Below are positions 16,757-25,749 of a DNA stretch of 64,000 bases, in pieces. A program made the translations under genes and the position numbers. The first letter of the stretch is position 1; each line of letters starts with the position of its first letter. The notes below the pieces were generated by a model, which worked only from the letters and a program-made list of their open reading frames with translations, had not been told where the DNA came from and did not search any database. This stretch comes from Bacillus sp. ISL-7 (lineage in GTDB: Bacteria > Bacillota > Bacilli > Bacillales_B > DSM-18226), in assembly GCF_018613065.1 (NCBI RefSeq), contig NZ_JAGGQW010000040.1, forward strand, positions 1 to 64,000, given 5' to 3'.

Positions 16757-18022
16757 TTGGGACTAATAAAAGAATGGAAAGAATTTAGACAGTATCAAAA
16801 AGAGGAAAGAGCAACTCTTGAGGAACTTCTTTTAAGTGCAGGGATAACGACTGGTGATATATCTAAACAACAAGCCCTTAGTATTCCTGCTGTTAGTGCT
16901 TGCACAGACATCATATCTGATACTATTGCAAGTCTGCCTGTTTATCTTTACAAAGAAGAGAATGGGAAAGTTGTAAAAATAGAACAAGATAATCGAGTTA
17001 GTCTTTTGAATGATGATACTAAAGATACTCTCGATGCTTTTCAATTTAAGAAGGCTTTAGTTGAGGATTATTTGTTATGTGGAGCTGGCTATTCTTACAT
17101 AAAACGAGAGAGAAATACGGTAAAAAGTTTACATTATGTTAGTAATCCTAATCTTTCTGTCAACATTAACGCTGATCCGATTTTTAAAAGTTACGATATC
17201 TTAGTTAATGGTGCAAACTATAGAGATTTTGAATTTATTAAACTCGCTCGAAAATCTAAAGATGGTGTGTCAGGAACTGGCATAATCAAAGAAAACAATA
17301 CAATTTTATCTGTAGCCTACAATTCATTAATTTTTGAAGAAGTGTTAGTTAAAACGGGTGGAAATAAAAAGGGGTTTTTGAAAAGTCAAGGTAAATTAAG
17401 TAAAGAAGCTATAGATGAACTTAAATTAGCTTGGAATAACCTTTATAAAAATAACAGTGAAAACGTTGTTGTTTTGAATAATGGATTGGATTTTCAGGAA
17501 GCTTCAAATACATCTGTTGAGATGCAATTGAATGAGCAAAAGAAAACTAATTCAGCGGAAATTTGTAAGATATTCCTTACACCTTCTTCGATACTGGATG
17601 GAAATGCTTCTGATGATGTTTATAACAATTGGATTAAGAATTGCATACTGTCTAAATTAAAAGCAATTGAAACAGCTTTAAACAAAGACTTACTTCTGCC
17701 ATCTGAGAAGGAGTCTTTTTATTTTGCGTTCGATACAAATGAATTGCTTAAAGGTGATGTCGAAAAGCGCTTTAAAGCTTATGAAATAGCGTCTAAAAAC
17801 GGAATTATGCAAATTGATGAAATCAGGTATCGTGAGAACCTTGAACCTTTAGGTCTAAACTTCATCAAATTAGGGTTACAAGATGTCTTGTACAATCCGA
17901 AAACCAAAGAAATTTATACTCCAAATACAAATAAAAGTGCAAGCATGGATAGTCCAAACGGTAACTCGGAGGGGGGTGATAATATTGCGGATAGAAATAA
18001 GGGGGAATCAGGTAATACTTGA
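16757..18022 (+). CDS. Portal protein, HK97 family
   Basis: A 421-residue portal protein forming the dodecameric entry ring of the head. The early segment ALSIPAVSACTDIISDTIASLPVYLY is a family hallmark, as is the later VEKRFKAYEIASKNGIMQIDEIR. The start is TTG 16757, 10 bases after AAGGGGGTGAT; the longer frame from 16718 would overlap the terminase end. The 3-prime end overlaps the protease gene. Confidence 0.9.
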   Translation: MGLIKEWKEFRQYQKEERATLEELLLSAGITTGDISKQQALSIPAVSACTDIISDTIASLPVYLYKEENGKVVKIEQDNRVSLLNDDTKDTLDAFQFKKALVEDYLLCGAGYSYIKRERNTVKSLHYVSNPNLSVNINADPIFKSYDILVNGANYRDFEFIKLARKSKDGVSGTGIIKENNTILSVAYNSLIFEEVLVKTGGNKKGFLKSQGKLSKEAIDELKLAWNNLYKNNSENVVVLNNGLDFQEASNTSVEMQLNEQKKTNSAEICKIFLTPSSILDGNASDDVYNNWIKNCILSKLKAIETALNKDLLLPSEKESFYFAFDTNELLKGDVEKRFKAYEIASKNGIMQIDEIRYRENLEPLGLNFIKLGLQDVLYNPKTKEIYTPNTNKSASMDSPNGNSEGGDNIADRNKGESGNT

Positions 18023-18611
18023 TGGATATGTGAATGCAGTAGGTCGAGAATCTAGAATTCTACCTTCAGCAAATGGTCGATTTAAAGAGCAAATTGTACC
18101 TAAAACATTTGAAAAGGCATTATTAAAATCTCAAAATGTGGATTTACTCTTTAATCATGACAAAAATAAAAAACTTGGTTCTACTCAAGATAAAAACCTC
18201 GAATTACGTGAAGACAACATTGGATTACGGGCAATTGCTATTGTAACTGATGAAGAAGTAATTCAAAAAGCCAAAAATGGAGAATTAAGAGGCTGGTCTT
18301 TTGGTTTTATTGCTAATAAAGACAAATGGGAAGAAGGCTCAGATGGAATTCAAAGGAGATTTGTTGAAGATTTAGACCTTTTGGAAGTGTCTGTTTTGGA
18401 TAAAACACCTGCTTACATTGCTACATCCATTGAAGCTAGAGGAGAAGACTCTTACATAACCGAGCAGAGAAATGAAGAATTTACTGCTTCTGTATCTGTT
18501 GAAGATATTTCTAATGATCAAAAACATAACGAAAAACGTGAGGAAAGTCAAATTGACTACTCAACTTATGAAAATGAAATTGAATTCCTAAAATTGAAAG
18601 GTGGAAAATAA
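17985..18611 (+). CDS. Prohead protease, HK97 family
   Basis: A 208-residue serine protease that trims the capsid scaffold. Catalytic residues are visible as His58 in LLFNHDKNK and Ser105 in LRGWSFGFIA. The start is TTG 17985 after GGGGGGTGAT; the upstream frame is only the overlap with the portal gene. The sequence DLDLLEVSVLDKTPAY is typical of the family. The C-terminal 50 residues are low in complexity. Confidence 0.9.
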   Translation: MRIEIRGNQVILDGYVNAVGRESRILPSANGRFKEQIVPKTFEKALLKSQNVDLLFNHDKNKKLGSTQDKNLELREDNIGLRAIAIVTDEEVIQKAKNGELRGWSFGFIANKDKWEEGSDGIQRRFVEDLDLLEVSVLDKTPAYIATSIEARGEDSYITEQRNEEFTASVSVEDISNDQKHNEKREESQIDYSTYENEIEFLKLKGGK

Positions 18612-18615
18612 TATT

Positions 18616-19767
18616 ATGAAACAACTAATTAAAAAAGTAGAAACTAGATCAATGCCAACACTTGTGGAGCAACGTAACAATTTACTTGATGAAATGGAAG
18701 GACTAGTTAACAAATCTAAAGCTGAAACTCGTTCATTTACTGATGAAGAAAGCAACCGTTTCGATGATATCAAGAAAGAAATTGCTAAGATTGATAAGAC
18801 TTTAGTTGCTGAAGAAGAGTCAAGAGCATTCGAAAAGAAAGAAATTAAAAAGGTTAATGCTGATGAAGAACAACGTGCATTAGAAGTTGGAGAAGAAAAA
18901 CGCTTTTTAGAATTCGTTAAAGGTGATTTCCGTGCATTGGATGCAGCTTCAAACGGTTCAGTTATCCCAACCATTATTGCTAACAAAATCATTGATAAAG
19001 TTCGTGAACTGTCTCCAATTTACACTAAAACTACTATTTACAATGTTGGTGGAGACCTTCAATTCCCTGTGTATGATTACACACAACACACTTCATCTTA
19101 TGCAACTGAATTCACAGATTTAACTGTATCTGGTGGAACTTTCACTAACGTTAAATTAACTAGTTTTGTAATTGGTTCTCTTGCTAAAGTTTCTCGTTCT
19201 TTAATGAACCGTTCTGATTTTGATGTACTTAGTTACATTGTAAATGCTGTTGCTAAATCAATTGCAGATTTCTTAGAAAAAGAACTAATTGTTGGAACTG
19301 CTGGTAAAATGACTGGTGTTTTATCTGCTCCAAATGGTGTTCAAACTGCAACAGTTGCGACTCTTGTTGCTGATGACATTATTGATTTACAAATGACTGT
19401 ACCTGAAGTATACCAAGCTCAGTCTGCATTCCTTATGCACAAAAATACACTTAAAGCTCTTCGTAAGCTAAAAGACGCTAACGGTCAATATATTCTAAAT
19501 GCTGATGTAACTCAAGCTTTCGGATTCTCATTGCTTGGTAAACCAGTTTATATCTCTGAATCTATGCCTAGTACAATTGCTACAGGTAATAAAGCGATTG
19601 CTTACGGAGATTTATCAGGACTGTACGTTAAACTATCTCAAAATGTAGAAGTACAAGTATTAAATGAATTATATGCTGCTCAACATGCTGTTGGAATTGC
19701 TGCATTTGTAGAAGCCGATTCTAAGATTGTTGAACCACAAAAACTTGCTGTATTAACAGTTAAGTAA
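18616..19767 (+). CDS. Major capsid protein, HK97 family
   Basis: A 383-residue major head protein. Residues 1-85 form a Glu/Lys-rich coiled-coil delta domain (DEMEGLVNKSKAETRSFTDE), normally removed by the protease. The mature part begins around ALDAASNGSVIPTIIANKII and shows SLAKVSRSLMNRS and the C-terminal AAQHAVGIAAFVEADSKIV. ATG 18616 is used; an in-frame GTG at 18601 overlaps the ribosome site AAAGGTGG. Confidence 0.92.
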   Translation: MKQLIKKVETRSMPTLVEQRNNLLDEMEGLVNKSKAETRSFTDEESNRFDDIKKEIAKIDKTLVAEEESRAFEKKEIKKVNADEEQRALEVGEEKRFLEFVKGDFRALDAASNGSVIPTIIANKIIDKVRELSPIYTKTTIYNVGGDLQFPVYDYTQHTSSYATEFTDLTVSGGTFTNVKLTSFVIGSLAKVSRSLMNRSDFDVLSYIVNAVAKSIADFLEKELIVGTAGKMTGVLSAPNGVQTATVATLVADDIIDLQMTVPEVYQAQSAFLMHKNTLKALRKLKDANGQYILNADVTQAFGFSLLGKPVYISESMPSTIATGNKAIAYGDLSGLYVKLSQNVEVQVLNELYAAQHAVGIAAFVEADSKIVEPQKLAVLTVK

Positions 19768-19778
19768 TTTAGTTATTT

Positions 19779-19812
19779 AAAAGGGGTTTAGGGTTTCCTT
19801 CCCCTTTTTCCT
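19779..19812 (+). terminator. Attenuator after the capsid gene
   Basis: AAAAGGGG and CCCCTTTTTCC form a hairpin just behind the capsid stop. Such partial terminators keep capsid mRNA above that of later genes. Confidence 0.6.
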
Positions 19813-19831
19813 TATTTTAAGGGGTGATTTT

Positions 19832-19990
19832 TTGAAAGTAAAAGCATTAATAAGCATTATTGGTAAGTATTCATTAAACGCTGGTGATGTAGCAGTAATA
19901 GTAGATAAGAACATACTTAAAGACCTTTTAAAGCATGGATATGTTGTAGAAGTCAAGAATAAGCAGAAGGTGAAAACTGATGGTAATTAG
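19832..19990 (+). CDS. Small head-region protein
   Basis: A 52-residue protein from TTG 19832 after AAGGGGTGAT, beginning MKVKALISIIGKYSLNAGDV and rich in Lys. A small basic protein at this place between capsid and connector genes is common in HK97-type phages; its role is not known. The stop overlaps the next start. Confidence 0.6.
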   Translation: MKVKALISIIGKYSLNAGDVAVIVDKNILKDLLKHGYVVEVKNKQKVKTDGN

Positions 19991-20264
19991 TGAAATCACC
20001 ATTCAAGATTTAAAGGATTATGCAAGGATTGATCATATTGAGGATGATTTTTTGTTCTCTAGTATACTTGAAGCTTGTAAATCTTATATTAAATCCTACA
20101 CTGGTCTCACATTGGAACAAATGGACGAAAAAGAGGATTTGCCAATAGCTTTATTTGTTCTTTCTAATGAGTTATATGAAAATAGGACATTTACTGTAAA
20201 AGATGACAAAGTGAATGTAGTTATAAAATCTATTTTAGACATGCATTCTGTTAACTTGTTGTAG
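19980..20264 (+). CDS. Head-tail connector protein (gp6-like)
   Basis: A 94-residue helical protein: ITIQDLKDYARIDHIEDDFLFSSILEACKSYIKSYTGL is the typical start of the HK97 gp6-type connectors that dock below the portal. The position after the capsid gene supports this. ATG 19980 overlaps the previous small gene. Confidence 0.85.
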   Translation: MVISEITIQDLKDYARIDHIEDDFLFSSILEACKSYIKSYTGLTLEQMDEKEDLPIALFVLSNELYENRTFTVKDDKVNVVIKSILDMHSVNLL

Positions 20265-20278
20265 GGCGGTGAAGGTTA

Positions 20279-20614
20279 ATGAATCCAGGAGAATTTAAAC
20301 ACCGTATCATATTTCAACAGATAAATATTGTAAAAGATGAATTAGGACAAGAATTGAAAGAGTGGACGGATTTTAAAAGTGTTTGGTGCATGATTAAAAC
20401 TATTCAAGGTCGTGAATACTTGGCGGCTGCAGCTACACAAAATGAAAATACAGTTCGTTTTGTTGTTCGATATGCATCAGATATTGATTCCTCTATGCGT
20501 ATTGTGTATAAAGGAAGATTATTTGAAATAGTAGCCCCACCAATCAATGATGATGAACAAAATAAAACATTAACTATAATCACCCGTGAAAAAGTAGGTG
20601 AAAATAATGTCTAA
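20279..20614 (+). CDS. Head closure / head-tail adaptor protein
   Basis: A 111-residue beta-rich protein starting MNPGEFKHRIIFQQINIVKDELGQ, a hallmark of the SPP1 gp16-type head-tail joining proteins. The later VRYASDIDSSMRIVYKGRLFEIVAPPINDDE also fits. It closes the head after packaging. Confidence 0.87.
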   Translation: MNPGEFKHRIIFQQINIVKDELGQELKEWTDFKSVWCMIKTIQGREYLAAAATQNENTVRFVVRYASDIDSSMRIVYKGRLFEIVAPPINDDEQNKTLTIITREKVGENNV

Positions 20615-20966
20615 TATTAACGATTTAACAAACGAAATTATGAGGGAATTACAGCGATATACCAACTTAGTAGAAGAAGAAGTTGAAATATCTAAAAATG
20701 AAGTTGCAGATCAACTTGTTGAAGAATTAAAGCAATCTAGTCCTGAAGGGATAACAGCTAAGTATAGTAAAGGTTGGAGAGTAAAAGAAGTAGGTAATAA
20801 AATGATTGTTCACAATAAGACACGGTATCAATTAACCCATCTTTTAGAAAAAGGACATGCAAAAACTGGTGGAGGACGTGTACCAGCTAAAGTTCACATT
20901 GCTCCAGCTGAAGAAAAAGCCGTAAATGAATTTTTGGACAGAGTAGAGCAGGCGATTAAACAATGA
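20607..20966 (+). CDS. HK97 gp10-like tail completion protein
   Basis: A 119-residue protein from ATG 20607, 7 bases after AGGTGAAA. The C-terminal LTHLLEKGHAKTGGGRVPAKVHIAPAEEKA (in parts) is the core of the HK97 gp10 family, which sits at the head-tail joint. The gene overlaps the previous stop by 8 bases. Confidence 0.87.
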   Translation: MSNINDLTNEIMRELQRYTNLVEEEVEISKNEVADQLVEELKQSSPEGITAKYSKGWRVKEVGNKMIVHNKTRYQLTHLLEKGHAKTGGGRVPAKVHIAPAEEKAVNEFLDRVEQAIKQ

Positions 20967-21277
20967 CACTAATTGAATTAAAAGCAATTCTTGAAGCAAG
21001 CGGTTATCCGGTTGCTTATTCACATTTCAATGAATCTATCACTCCACCCTATATCTGTTACTTAATCACTTATTCTTCAAATCTTATGGCTGACGATAAA
21101 GTTTATAAGAAAATTGACAATGTTCAAATTGAATTATACACATCCAAAAAGGATTTAGTCGCTGAGAACAACCTTGAAACATTATTAGATGAAAATGAAA
21201 TTCCTTATGAAAGCATTGAGACTTTCATTCAGGCTGAACAAATATTCCAAAAAATTTACGAAGTGAGGTTATTATAA
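20963..21277 (+). CDS. Tail terminator-like protein
   Basis: A 104-residue protein at the place of the tail terminator/minor capsid gene. The pattern GYPVAYSHFNESITPPYICYLI followed by VQIELYTSKKDLVAENNLETLLDENEIPY resembles gp11-type tail completion proteins. The ATGA overlap with the previous gene indicates coupling. Family assignment is by position and general pattern. Confidence 0.72.
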   Translation: MTLIELKAILEASGYPVAYSHFNESITPPYICYLITYSSNLMADDKVYKKIDNVQIELYTSKKDLVAENNLETLLDENEIPYESIETFIQAEQIFQKIYEVRLL

Positions 21278-21278
21278 A

Positions 21279-21845
21279 ATGGCAGAAAATAAAATTGTTT
21301 TTGGTTTAAAAAATGCAAATTATGCAGTCATTACAGAAGGTGTTGATGGTACTTTCACATATGGTACACCAGTGCCGTTAAAGGGTGCTACATCATTAAC
21401 ATTAGAACCAAAAGGAGAACAAACGAATTTTTACGCAGACGATTTATTATATTATACTGCATCTACTAACAGTGGTTACGAAGGAACTCTTTCATTAGCA
21501 AGCCTTACAGAAGCGTTCCGTAAAGACGTACTAGGGGAAATTTTAGTTGCTACAGATAATGTTTTATCTGAGAGTGCTAATGCTAAACCAAAGAGTATTG
21601 CTTTATTGTTTGAGTTTGATGGGGATCAAAAAGCAGTACGTCACCAATTGTTAAATGTTTCAGTTTCTCGTCCTGGTCTTTCTGGATCAACTAAAACTGA
21701 ATCAGCAGAACCAACTACATCTGAATTGAAATTTGTTGCTGCTCCACGTCCAGAAGATGCACTTGTTAAGCGTTCAACAACAGCTACTACTACAGCAGCA
21801 GTTTATGATGCTTGGTACTCAGCAGTTTACGAACCAACAGTGTAG
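21279..21845 (+). CDS. Major tail protein
   Basis: A 188-residue tail tube protein: FGLKNANYAVITEG at the start and VPLKGATSLTLEPKGEQTNFYADD are typical of phi13-type major tail proteins. Its position before the chaperone and tape-measure genes fits. The C terminus is rich in Thr/Ala and may be exposed on the tube. Confidence 0.88.
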   Translation: MAENKIVFGLKNANYAVITEGVDGTFTYGTPVPLKGATSLTLEPKGEQTNFYADDLLYYTASTNSGYEGTLSLASLTEAFRKDVLGEILVATDNVLSESANAKPKSIALLFEFDGDQKAVRHQLLNVSVSRPGLSGSTKTESAEPTTSELKFVAAPRPEDALVKRSTTATTTAAVYDAWYSAVYEPTV

Positions 21846-21855
21846 GTGATAACTA

Positions 21856-22209
21856 ATGGAAAAAACAATCTTAATAGATGGTAAACAAGTTCCTTTTAAA
21901 TCAACAGGTGCATTACCATTGCGTTATAAAATGCAATTTGGAAAGGACTTTTTCAAAGAATTTTTAAAATTAATCCCTCAGGATAAGTTGAATAATGTTC
22001 AAGATGGAAGGCTGAAAGCAGAAGATATTCAAGATTTAGATTTTGAATTGTTTTATAACATTACATGGGTATTAGCAAAAACTGCTGATCCCTCAATACC
22101 TGATTTATTAACTTGGTTAGATAGTTTTGAAGAATTTCCAATTGGTGACATTATTGAAGAAACACAGGATTTGTTAATGAAATCTCTTCAACAATCAAAA
22201 AAAAAGTAA
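21856..22209 (+). CDS. Tail assembly chaperone (G-like)
   Basis: A 117-residue protein in the place of lambda gpG, with LRYKMQFGKDFFKEFLKL near residue 25 and VLAKTADPSIPDLLTWLDSF near 80, both common in Gram-positive phage chaperones. The gene ends in QQSKKK just at a run of nine A, where a -1 shift would give a longer G-T product. Confidence 0.85.
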   Translation: MEKTILIDGKQVPFKSTGALPLRYKMQFGKDFFKEFLKLIPQDKLNNVQDGRLKAEDIQDLDFELFYNITWVLAKTADPSIPDLLTWLDSFEEFPIGDIIEETQDLLMKSLQQSKKK

Positions 22210-22412
22210 GTGAGCAAGGGAATGATGATGATGAGGAAATTTCCACTGAATTATATCAAGCCCTTGCCTATAAATGTGGATTGAGACTAGAAGATTTAGA
22301 ATCTATGACAATGGGTATGGTTCTGGATTATGTTAATGATTATATTGAGATGCAAAAACCAGCAGAAGAAAAAGTAAGAAAAGCTAAACAAACTGACTTT
22401 GATAACTTTTAA
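22197..22412 (+). CDS. Tail chaperone T extension reached by -1 frameshift
   Basis: The zero frame reads A AAA AAG TAA across 22200-22209, a canonical slippery heptamer of the X-XXY-YYZ type. In the -1 frame translation continues from 22206 for 68 codons (VSEQGNDDDEEISTELY ... KQTDFDNF) to a stop at 22410-22412. The extension has no start or ribosome site of its own. By analogy with lambda gpGT it recruits the tape measure to tail proteins. Confidence 0.8.
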   Translation, partial: KKKVSEQGNDDDEEISTELYQALAYKCGLRLEDLESMTMGMVLDYVNDYIEMQKPAEEKVRKAKQTDFDNF

Positions 22413-22437
22413 CCCTTACTTATGTAGGGGTTTTTTT
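22411..22437 (+). terminator. Terminator-like hairpin before the tape measure gene
   Basis: AACCCTTAC TTAT GTAGGGGTT followed by a T run, between the chaperone and tape measure genes; probably an attenuator. Confidence 0.6.
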
Positions 22438-22462
22438 AGTTCCTTAAAAGCGAGGTGAGATA

Positions 22463-24880
22463 ATGGCAGGAAGTAGAATTAAGGGCATTACCGTCGAGAT
22501 TGGTGGCGATACGGTAGGCTTACAAAATGCCTTGAAGGATGTTAATAAGAAAAGTAAAGACCTTCAAAAAGAATTAAAAGACGTTGATAAATTGTTAAAG
22601 TTTAACCCTAACAGTGTTGAATTATTAGCACAAAAACAACAACTTTTAAATGATCAAATTGAAGCTACAGCAGAAAAATTAAATCAATTAAAAGAAGCTG
22701 AACGTCAAGTTCAAGAACAATTTGAACGTGGAGATATAAACGAAGAACAATATAGGGGTTTCAGACGTGAGTTAGAACAAACAGAACAATCTTTAAATCG
22801 TTTTCAAAATGCACTTCAGGACATAGATACAGAACAGCAAAATCTCGGTCAAGCAACTACTCGATTGAGTAACTTAATTGAGGTATCAGGTTCATCTATT
22901 GAAGATTTAGCAGATACTTTAGGTACTCGTCTTGTTAGAGCAATCCAAAATGGTACTGCAACATCAAGAGACTTAGAAACAGCTTTTCAACGGATTGGTA
23001 GAGCAACAATTGGAACAAGGGGAGACATTAACCGATTACGTTCTGCTATTGATTCTATTGATGACGGTAGTTCTATAACAGATGTAAGACGTGATTTACA
23101 ACAACTTTCAAGTGATGCTGGTGATGCAGAAGAATCCGTTGATAATTTAGGTGGAGCATTAGAAGGACTTGCAGGTGCATTACTTGCAGGGGGCGGTATT
23201 GAAGGTGCTGTCGAGAAGGCATTAAGTAATGCTGAATTGAATGCTAAAGTTGATTTACTATTTGATGTTCCAGATTCGTCTAAGCAATCCATTAAAAATA
23301 TTATTAGTACTATTGAAACATACGGAATAGACGGTGAAACAGCACTTGAGGGTGTTCGTAGGCAATGGGTTTTAAATGGTACTGCAAGTGATAAAGTTAA
23401 TGCTGCAATTGTTAAAGGTGCTGCTGTTATTGCTACAACATATTCAGATATTGATTTTACTGAATTAATTCAAGAAACTGGTGAGATTGCTAAAGGATTT
23501 GGAATATCAAATGAAGCAGCTTTAGGACTTGTTGCATCGTTATTAAAAACAGGATTTCCGCCTGACCAACTTGACATTATTACTGAATATGGAGTCCAAC
23601 TAAAAAGAGCAGGTTATAACGCTAATGAGATTCAAGCTTTATTTGAAGCTGGTGTTGATACAAAATCATGGAATATAGACGTACTTTTAGACGGTCTAAA
23701 AGAAGGTCGAATTATATTAGCTGAATTCGGTCAAGGATTATCGAAATCACAAAAGGAAATGTTAGAAGGTACAGGTATTTCAGCAAAACAACTAGAGACT
23801 TGGGGTAAGGCTGTAGCATCTGGTGGAGAAAAAGGCAAGAAAGCAATGAGTGAAGTTGCTAGTGCTGTCAATGGCATCACAAATGAAACTCTAAAGAATC
23901 AGATAGGGACGATGATTTGGGGAACTCTTTATGAAGAGCAAGGACAAAATATTCTTGATACCTTGATTAATGCTAAAGATAAAACTGTTGATTTAAAAGA
24001 TAATCAAGACATGTTAAATGGTTCTGTACAAAAATTAGATTCAACTCCAACAGTTCAACTGAATCAAGCTATGTCTGATTTAGCTACAGCTTGTGCGCCT
24101 GTACTAGCAATTGTTGCAGATGTTGTATCTAAAGTGGCTGAATGGATTTCAGCAAATCCACAATTAGCAGGTACAATAGCAGCTATTATTACTGTACTTG
24201 GTATATTAGCAGGAGTTTTTATGGTAATAGTAGGTGTAATGGGAGCTATGGCAGTAGCGGCTGGGGTAATAGGTGTAGGATTACTTCCTTTAACTTTGAT
24301 TATTCTTGCTGTAGCGGCTGCAATTGCTGCTGTTATTGCAATAGGTGTCCTTCTCTATAAGAACTGGGATAAGATTCAGGAAAAGGCAGGAGAATTAAAG
24401 GAACGAGTAAAGGATAAGTTTGAAGAAATCAAGAAAAATATTAAAACTAAAATCAAAGATGCTGTTGATTATGTAAAAGATCAGGTTGAAAAAATTAAAG
24501 GTTTCTTTAATAAAATGAAACTTAAATTACCTAAAATTAAACTTCCTCATTTTAGTATGTCTGGTGAGTTTAGTTTAAAACCTCCAAGTGTACCAAAAAT
24601 GTCTGTAGAGTGGTATAAAAATGGTGGTGTATTTCCTGCAAACAGTCCTAGATTAGTAGGTATGGGTGATGCAAGTGTACCTGAAGCAGCTTTACCATTA
24701 TCAGATAAAGTATTAGGTACTATTGCTAATATGATTAGTGATCGGATGGATGGTGGAGGTAATGGAATTATCATACAAAATATGACCGTTCGTGAAGAAG
24801 CAGATATTCAGAAATTAGCAAGAGAACTTTACAAATTACAGAAAAGCAACGCAAAAGGGAAAGGGGTGATTATGCTTTGA
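22463..24880 (+). CDS. Tail tape measure protein
   Basis: An 805-residue protein that sets tail length. It starts with IKGITVEIGGDTVGLQNALKDVNKKSKDL, the hallmark of this group, then a long coiled coil to about residue 190 and a domain rich in Gly/Ala. Several hydrophobic segments (about 560-640) could insert in the membrane during DNA entry. A Lys-rich coil and a C-terminal EAALPLSDKVLGTIAN region follow. ATG 22463 follows GCGAGGTGAG. Confidence 0.9.
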   Translation: MAGSRIKGITVEIGGDTVGLQNALKDVNKKSKDLQKELKDVDKLLKFNPNSVELLAQKQQLLNDQIEATAEKLNQLKEAERQVQEQFERGDINEEQYRGFRRELEQTEQSLNRFQNALQDIDTEQQNLGQATTRLSNLIEVSGSSIEDLADTLGTRLVRAIQNGTATSRDLETAFQRIGRATIGTRGDINRLRSAIDSIDDGSSITDVRRDLQQLSSDAGDAEESVDNLGGALEGLAGALLAGGGIEGAVEKALSNAELNAKVDLLFDVPDSSKQSIKNIISTIETYGIDGETALEGVRRQWVLNGTASDKVNAAIVKGAAVIATTYSDIDFTELIQETGEIAKGFGISNEAALGLVASLLKTGFPPDQLDIITEYGVQLKRAGYNANEIQALFEAGVDTKSWNIDVLLDGLKEGRIILAEFGQGLSKSQKEMLEGTGISAKQLETWGKAVASGGEKGKKAMSEVASAVNGITNETLKNQIGTMIWGTLYEEQGQNILDTLINAKDKTVDLKDNQDMLNGSVQKLDSTPTVQLNQAMSDLATACAPVLAIVADVVSKVAEWISANPQLAGTIAAIITVLGILAGVFMVIVGVMGAMAVAAGVIGVGLLPLTLIILAVAAAIAAVIAIGVLLYKNWDKIQEKAGELKERVKDKFEEIKKNIKTKIKDAVDYVKDQVEKIKGFFNKMKLKLPKIKLPHFSMSGEFSLKPPSVPKMSVEWYKNGGVFPANSPRLVGMGDASVPEAALPLSDKVLGTIANMISDRMDGGGNGIIIQNMTVREEADIQKLARELYKLQKSNAKGKGVIML

Positions 24881-25695
24881 TAAAACTTGATGATATTCCA
24901 ATTAGTAACTGGGGGTTGAAAGTGCAGAAAGAGCATGATCATCCTGCACTTCCTGAACTAAGGACAAATACAATGACTATTCCCAATATGGATGGTGAAA
25001 GGGATTTTGGCTCTAAGTGAGGTACAAGAAATTTTAGTTTTCCTTTAGGATTCATTGAATTCGATAAAACGCAAAAGCAAATGAGAATTAGAGAATTCGT
25101 TGCTTTTTTATTTGATCAAAAAGGTAAACCACGAGAAATAAAACTTTCTTTTGATTATGAACCAGAAAAATATTATTTCGTGAAAGTCTCAAATGGATTT
25201 TCGCCACAAAGGGTATTTGGATTTGCTTTCTTTGATTTACAATTTACAGCTTTTGACCCTTATGCTTATGCAGAACAAACTTACAAAGATACTGGTATTG
25301 TTACAGGTATCCAATATGATAGTGGATATTCGTATGACAGTGATTATTATTATGAAAATCCTACATCTTTTCAATGGGTGTATTCAAGTCATTATAGTGG
25401 AGTTTATAGTTATTCCTTCATGGAGATTCCTTTTATTGTTGAAATAAATGGAACAGTAATGAATCCAACTATTACTAATCAGACAACAGGAGAAACAATT
25501 ATTTTACCAACAATAACAAATCAAAAGTTAACATTGGATTGTAAAAAATTTACTGTAAAAGTGAATGACGTAAACAAATTATCACAATATTACGGTGACT
25601 TTATTAATCTTGTTTCTGGTGATAATTCCCTTCTATTTACAGGTGGTTCACCAAATGCAACAGTAACATACAAATGGAAACACAAATTTATATAG
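24877..25695 (+). pseudogene. Distal tail protein with in-frame TGA
   Basis: A distal tail (Dit/gp19.1-like) protein of 272 codons broken by TGA at 25018-25020, codon 48. The part before reads IKLDDIPISNWGLKVQKEHD ... MTIPNMDGERDFGSK and the part after GTRNFSFPLGFIEFD continues the same fold in the same frame, so only one codon is affected (TGG or another sense codon expected). The start is TTG 24877 after AAAGGGGTGAT. A restart at ATG 25081 gives 204 residues. Without this protein no tail tip forms, so it is either a true lesion, a read-through case or a sequence error. Confidence 0.75.
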
Positions 25696-25749
25696 GTTAA
25701 AACAAAGGGGGCTGAAATCAGTCCTCTATTTTATTTTGGAGGTGGGACT

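Noticed and set aside
25018..25020. TGA as selenocysteine codon
   Set aside because: The protein is a phage tail protein with no redox role and there is no reason to expect selenocysteine; a nonsense mutation or error is simpler.
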